NCBI GenBank assembly: GCA_002419445.1
Contig: DIGC01000030.1
Coordinates: forward strand, 1-22,523
Source: Caryophanales bacterium UBA5732
GTDB taxonomy: Bacteria; Bacillota_I; Bacilli_A; Izemoplasmatales; Hujiaoplasmataceae
Direction: 5' to 3'
Length of the DNA: 22,523 nucleotides
Of this stretch, positions 21,962 to 22,523 are shown piece by piece (position 1 is the stretch's first letter; every line of letters starts with the position of its first letter). Below the pieces are notes generated by a model, which was not told where the DNA came from, searched no databases, and saw nothing but the letters and a program-made list of their open reading frames with translations. The position numbers and the translations under genes are program-made.

Positions 21962-22452
21962 AATAATCCCTCCATCTCAATGATAATAATTTTTTCTTTG
22001 TCTTGACTTTCGATAAATTCATCTCTGAAAGGAATTAATCTATCTCCATCTACAGTCTCAATCTCCAAATAGTCACCTTGGGGATAACTAATGATGTCCT
22101 TAACAATGCCTTTAAGAACATTTGATTGATACACCTTTAACCCAACTAAATCTTCAATAAAGAACTCATTATCCGCCAATTCAACCGTTTGATTTGCTTC
22201 TATAAACAAATCAAACCCACGATATTTTTCAATTTTGTTTATATCATCATAGCCTTCAAAGGACAAATAATCGTTTTCATTAATTACGCGGTAACTAGAA
22301 ATAATTAGTTGTTTATAAATATTATTCTCTAGTATAAATAGTTTGTTTCCAACTTTGAATCGCTCTCTCTGCATGTTGGTTAAAGATTTAATTTTAAATT
22401 CGCCCTTTAATCCACGCATTGCAGCTATTTCACCAATTTTAAAATATTCCAT
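21958..22452 (-). CDS. rimM: 16S rRNA processing/ribosome maturation factor RimM
   Basis: The 164-aa protein helps 30S maturation through ribosomal protein S19. The N-terminal RimM beta-barrel starts MEYFKIGEIAAMRGLKGEFK. The C-terminal PRC-barrel contains FFIEDLVGLKVY, YPQGDYLEIETVDGDRLIPF and the usual EMEGLL ending. The ATG at 22452 is preferred on homology, with AGAGG about ten bases upstream; a GTG at 22470 would place the ribosome-binding site inside the coding region. It leads the rimM-trmD pair, and its last codons supply the trmD ribosome-binding site (ATGGAGGGA). Confidence 0.95.
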   Translation of the reverse strand: MEYFKIGEIAAMRGLKGEFKIKSLTNMQRERFKVGNKLFILENNIYKQLIISSYRVINENDYLSFEGYDDINKIEKYRGFDLFIEANQTVELADNEFFIEDLVGLKVYQSNVLKGIVKDIISYPQGDYLEIETVDGDRLIPFRDEFIESQDKEKIIIIEMEGLL

Positions 22453-22486
22453 AAACAAAAAACCTCTCACTTCTATAAGTAGTTAC

Positions 22487-22515
22487 ATTATATCATTTTA
22501 CACTTGAAATATGAA
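22487..22515 (-). promoter_or_regulatory. Extended -10 promoter of rimM-trmD
   Basis: TGATATAAT on the minus strand (TGn plus perfect -10, complement of 22487-22495), with TTCATA 17 bp upstream (complement of 22510-22515, four of six matches). The T run at 22517-22523 on the minus strand may be the tail of a terminator for the gene upstream, which is cut off by the window edge. Confidence 0.65.
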
Positions 22516-22523
22516 TAAAAAAA

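Noticed and set aside
1..22523. Mobile elements, CRISPR arrays, tRNA or rRNA genes, phage or defence systems
   Set aside because: None was seen on reading both strands. Almost all DNA is accounted for by housekeeping genes and their control sites, so I do not claim a novel system here.

Overview
This is an AT-rich, densely packed housekeeping segment from a low-G+C Firmicute/Mollicute-type chromosome. TGA ends three genes exactly where their families end (dnaI, mutM, panT-like), and tryptophan is TGG, so the code is standard (table 11). That argues against Mycoplasma or Spiroplasma. Firmicute primosome genes (dnaB, dnaI), a CcpA-type regulator, two T-box leaders and the gene orders polA-mutM-coaE-...-dnaB-dnaI-thrS and rimM-trmD-rplS point to an Acholeplasma-, Izemoplasma- or Erysipelotrichia-like lineage. 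The genus is inference.

Layout. 2-1243 (+): 3'-terminal three quarters of rqcH, convergent with the next block and sharing one terminator hairpin with it. 9917-1255 (-): polA, mutM, coaE, an unrecognised 121-aa gene, dnaB and dnaI are tightly coupled (ATGA and TAATG overlaps). They run into thrS, which has its own promoter and a threonine T-box. 14513-9993 (-): pepV, trmB, an M42 aminopeptidase, a PanT-like ECF substrate-binding subunit and coaX form a second operon closed by a hairpin terminator. 14679-18149 (+): a Zn/Cd/Pb-type P1B ATPase and a CNNM/CorC membrane protein, each ending at a terminator. 19427-18189 (-): tyrS behind a tyrosine T-box. 20658-19651 (-): a CcpA-like LacI-family regulator. 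22452-20814 (-): rimM, trmD, rplS. The longest gene-free stretches are about 150 to 250 bases, and they are occupied by the T-boxes, promoters and terminators described below.

How they work together. Most products serve replication and repair (DnaB, DnaI, PolA, MutM), translation (ThrRS, TyrRS, TrmB, TrmD, RimM, L19, RqcH), peptide turnover (PepV, M42 peptidase) and coenzyme A synthesis from imported pantothenate (PanT-like protein, CoaX, CoaE). The two synthetase T-boxes are well preserved. Their specifier codons (ACC and TAC) fall at matching positions.

No mobile element, CRISPR array, rRNA or tRNA gene was seen, and I found no evidence of a novel multi-gene system. The most unusual points are the apparent AUA (or AUU) start codon of trmD, the unknown gene in the place where nrdR often sits, and several cases where stop codons lie inside terminators or promoters.
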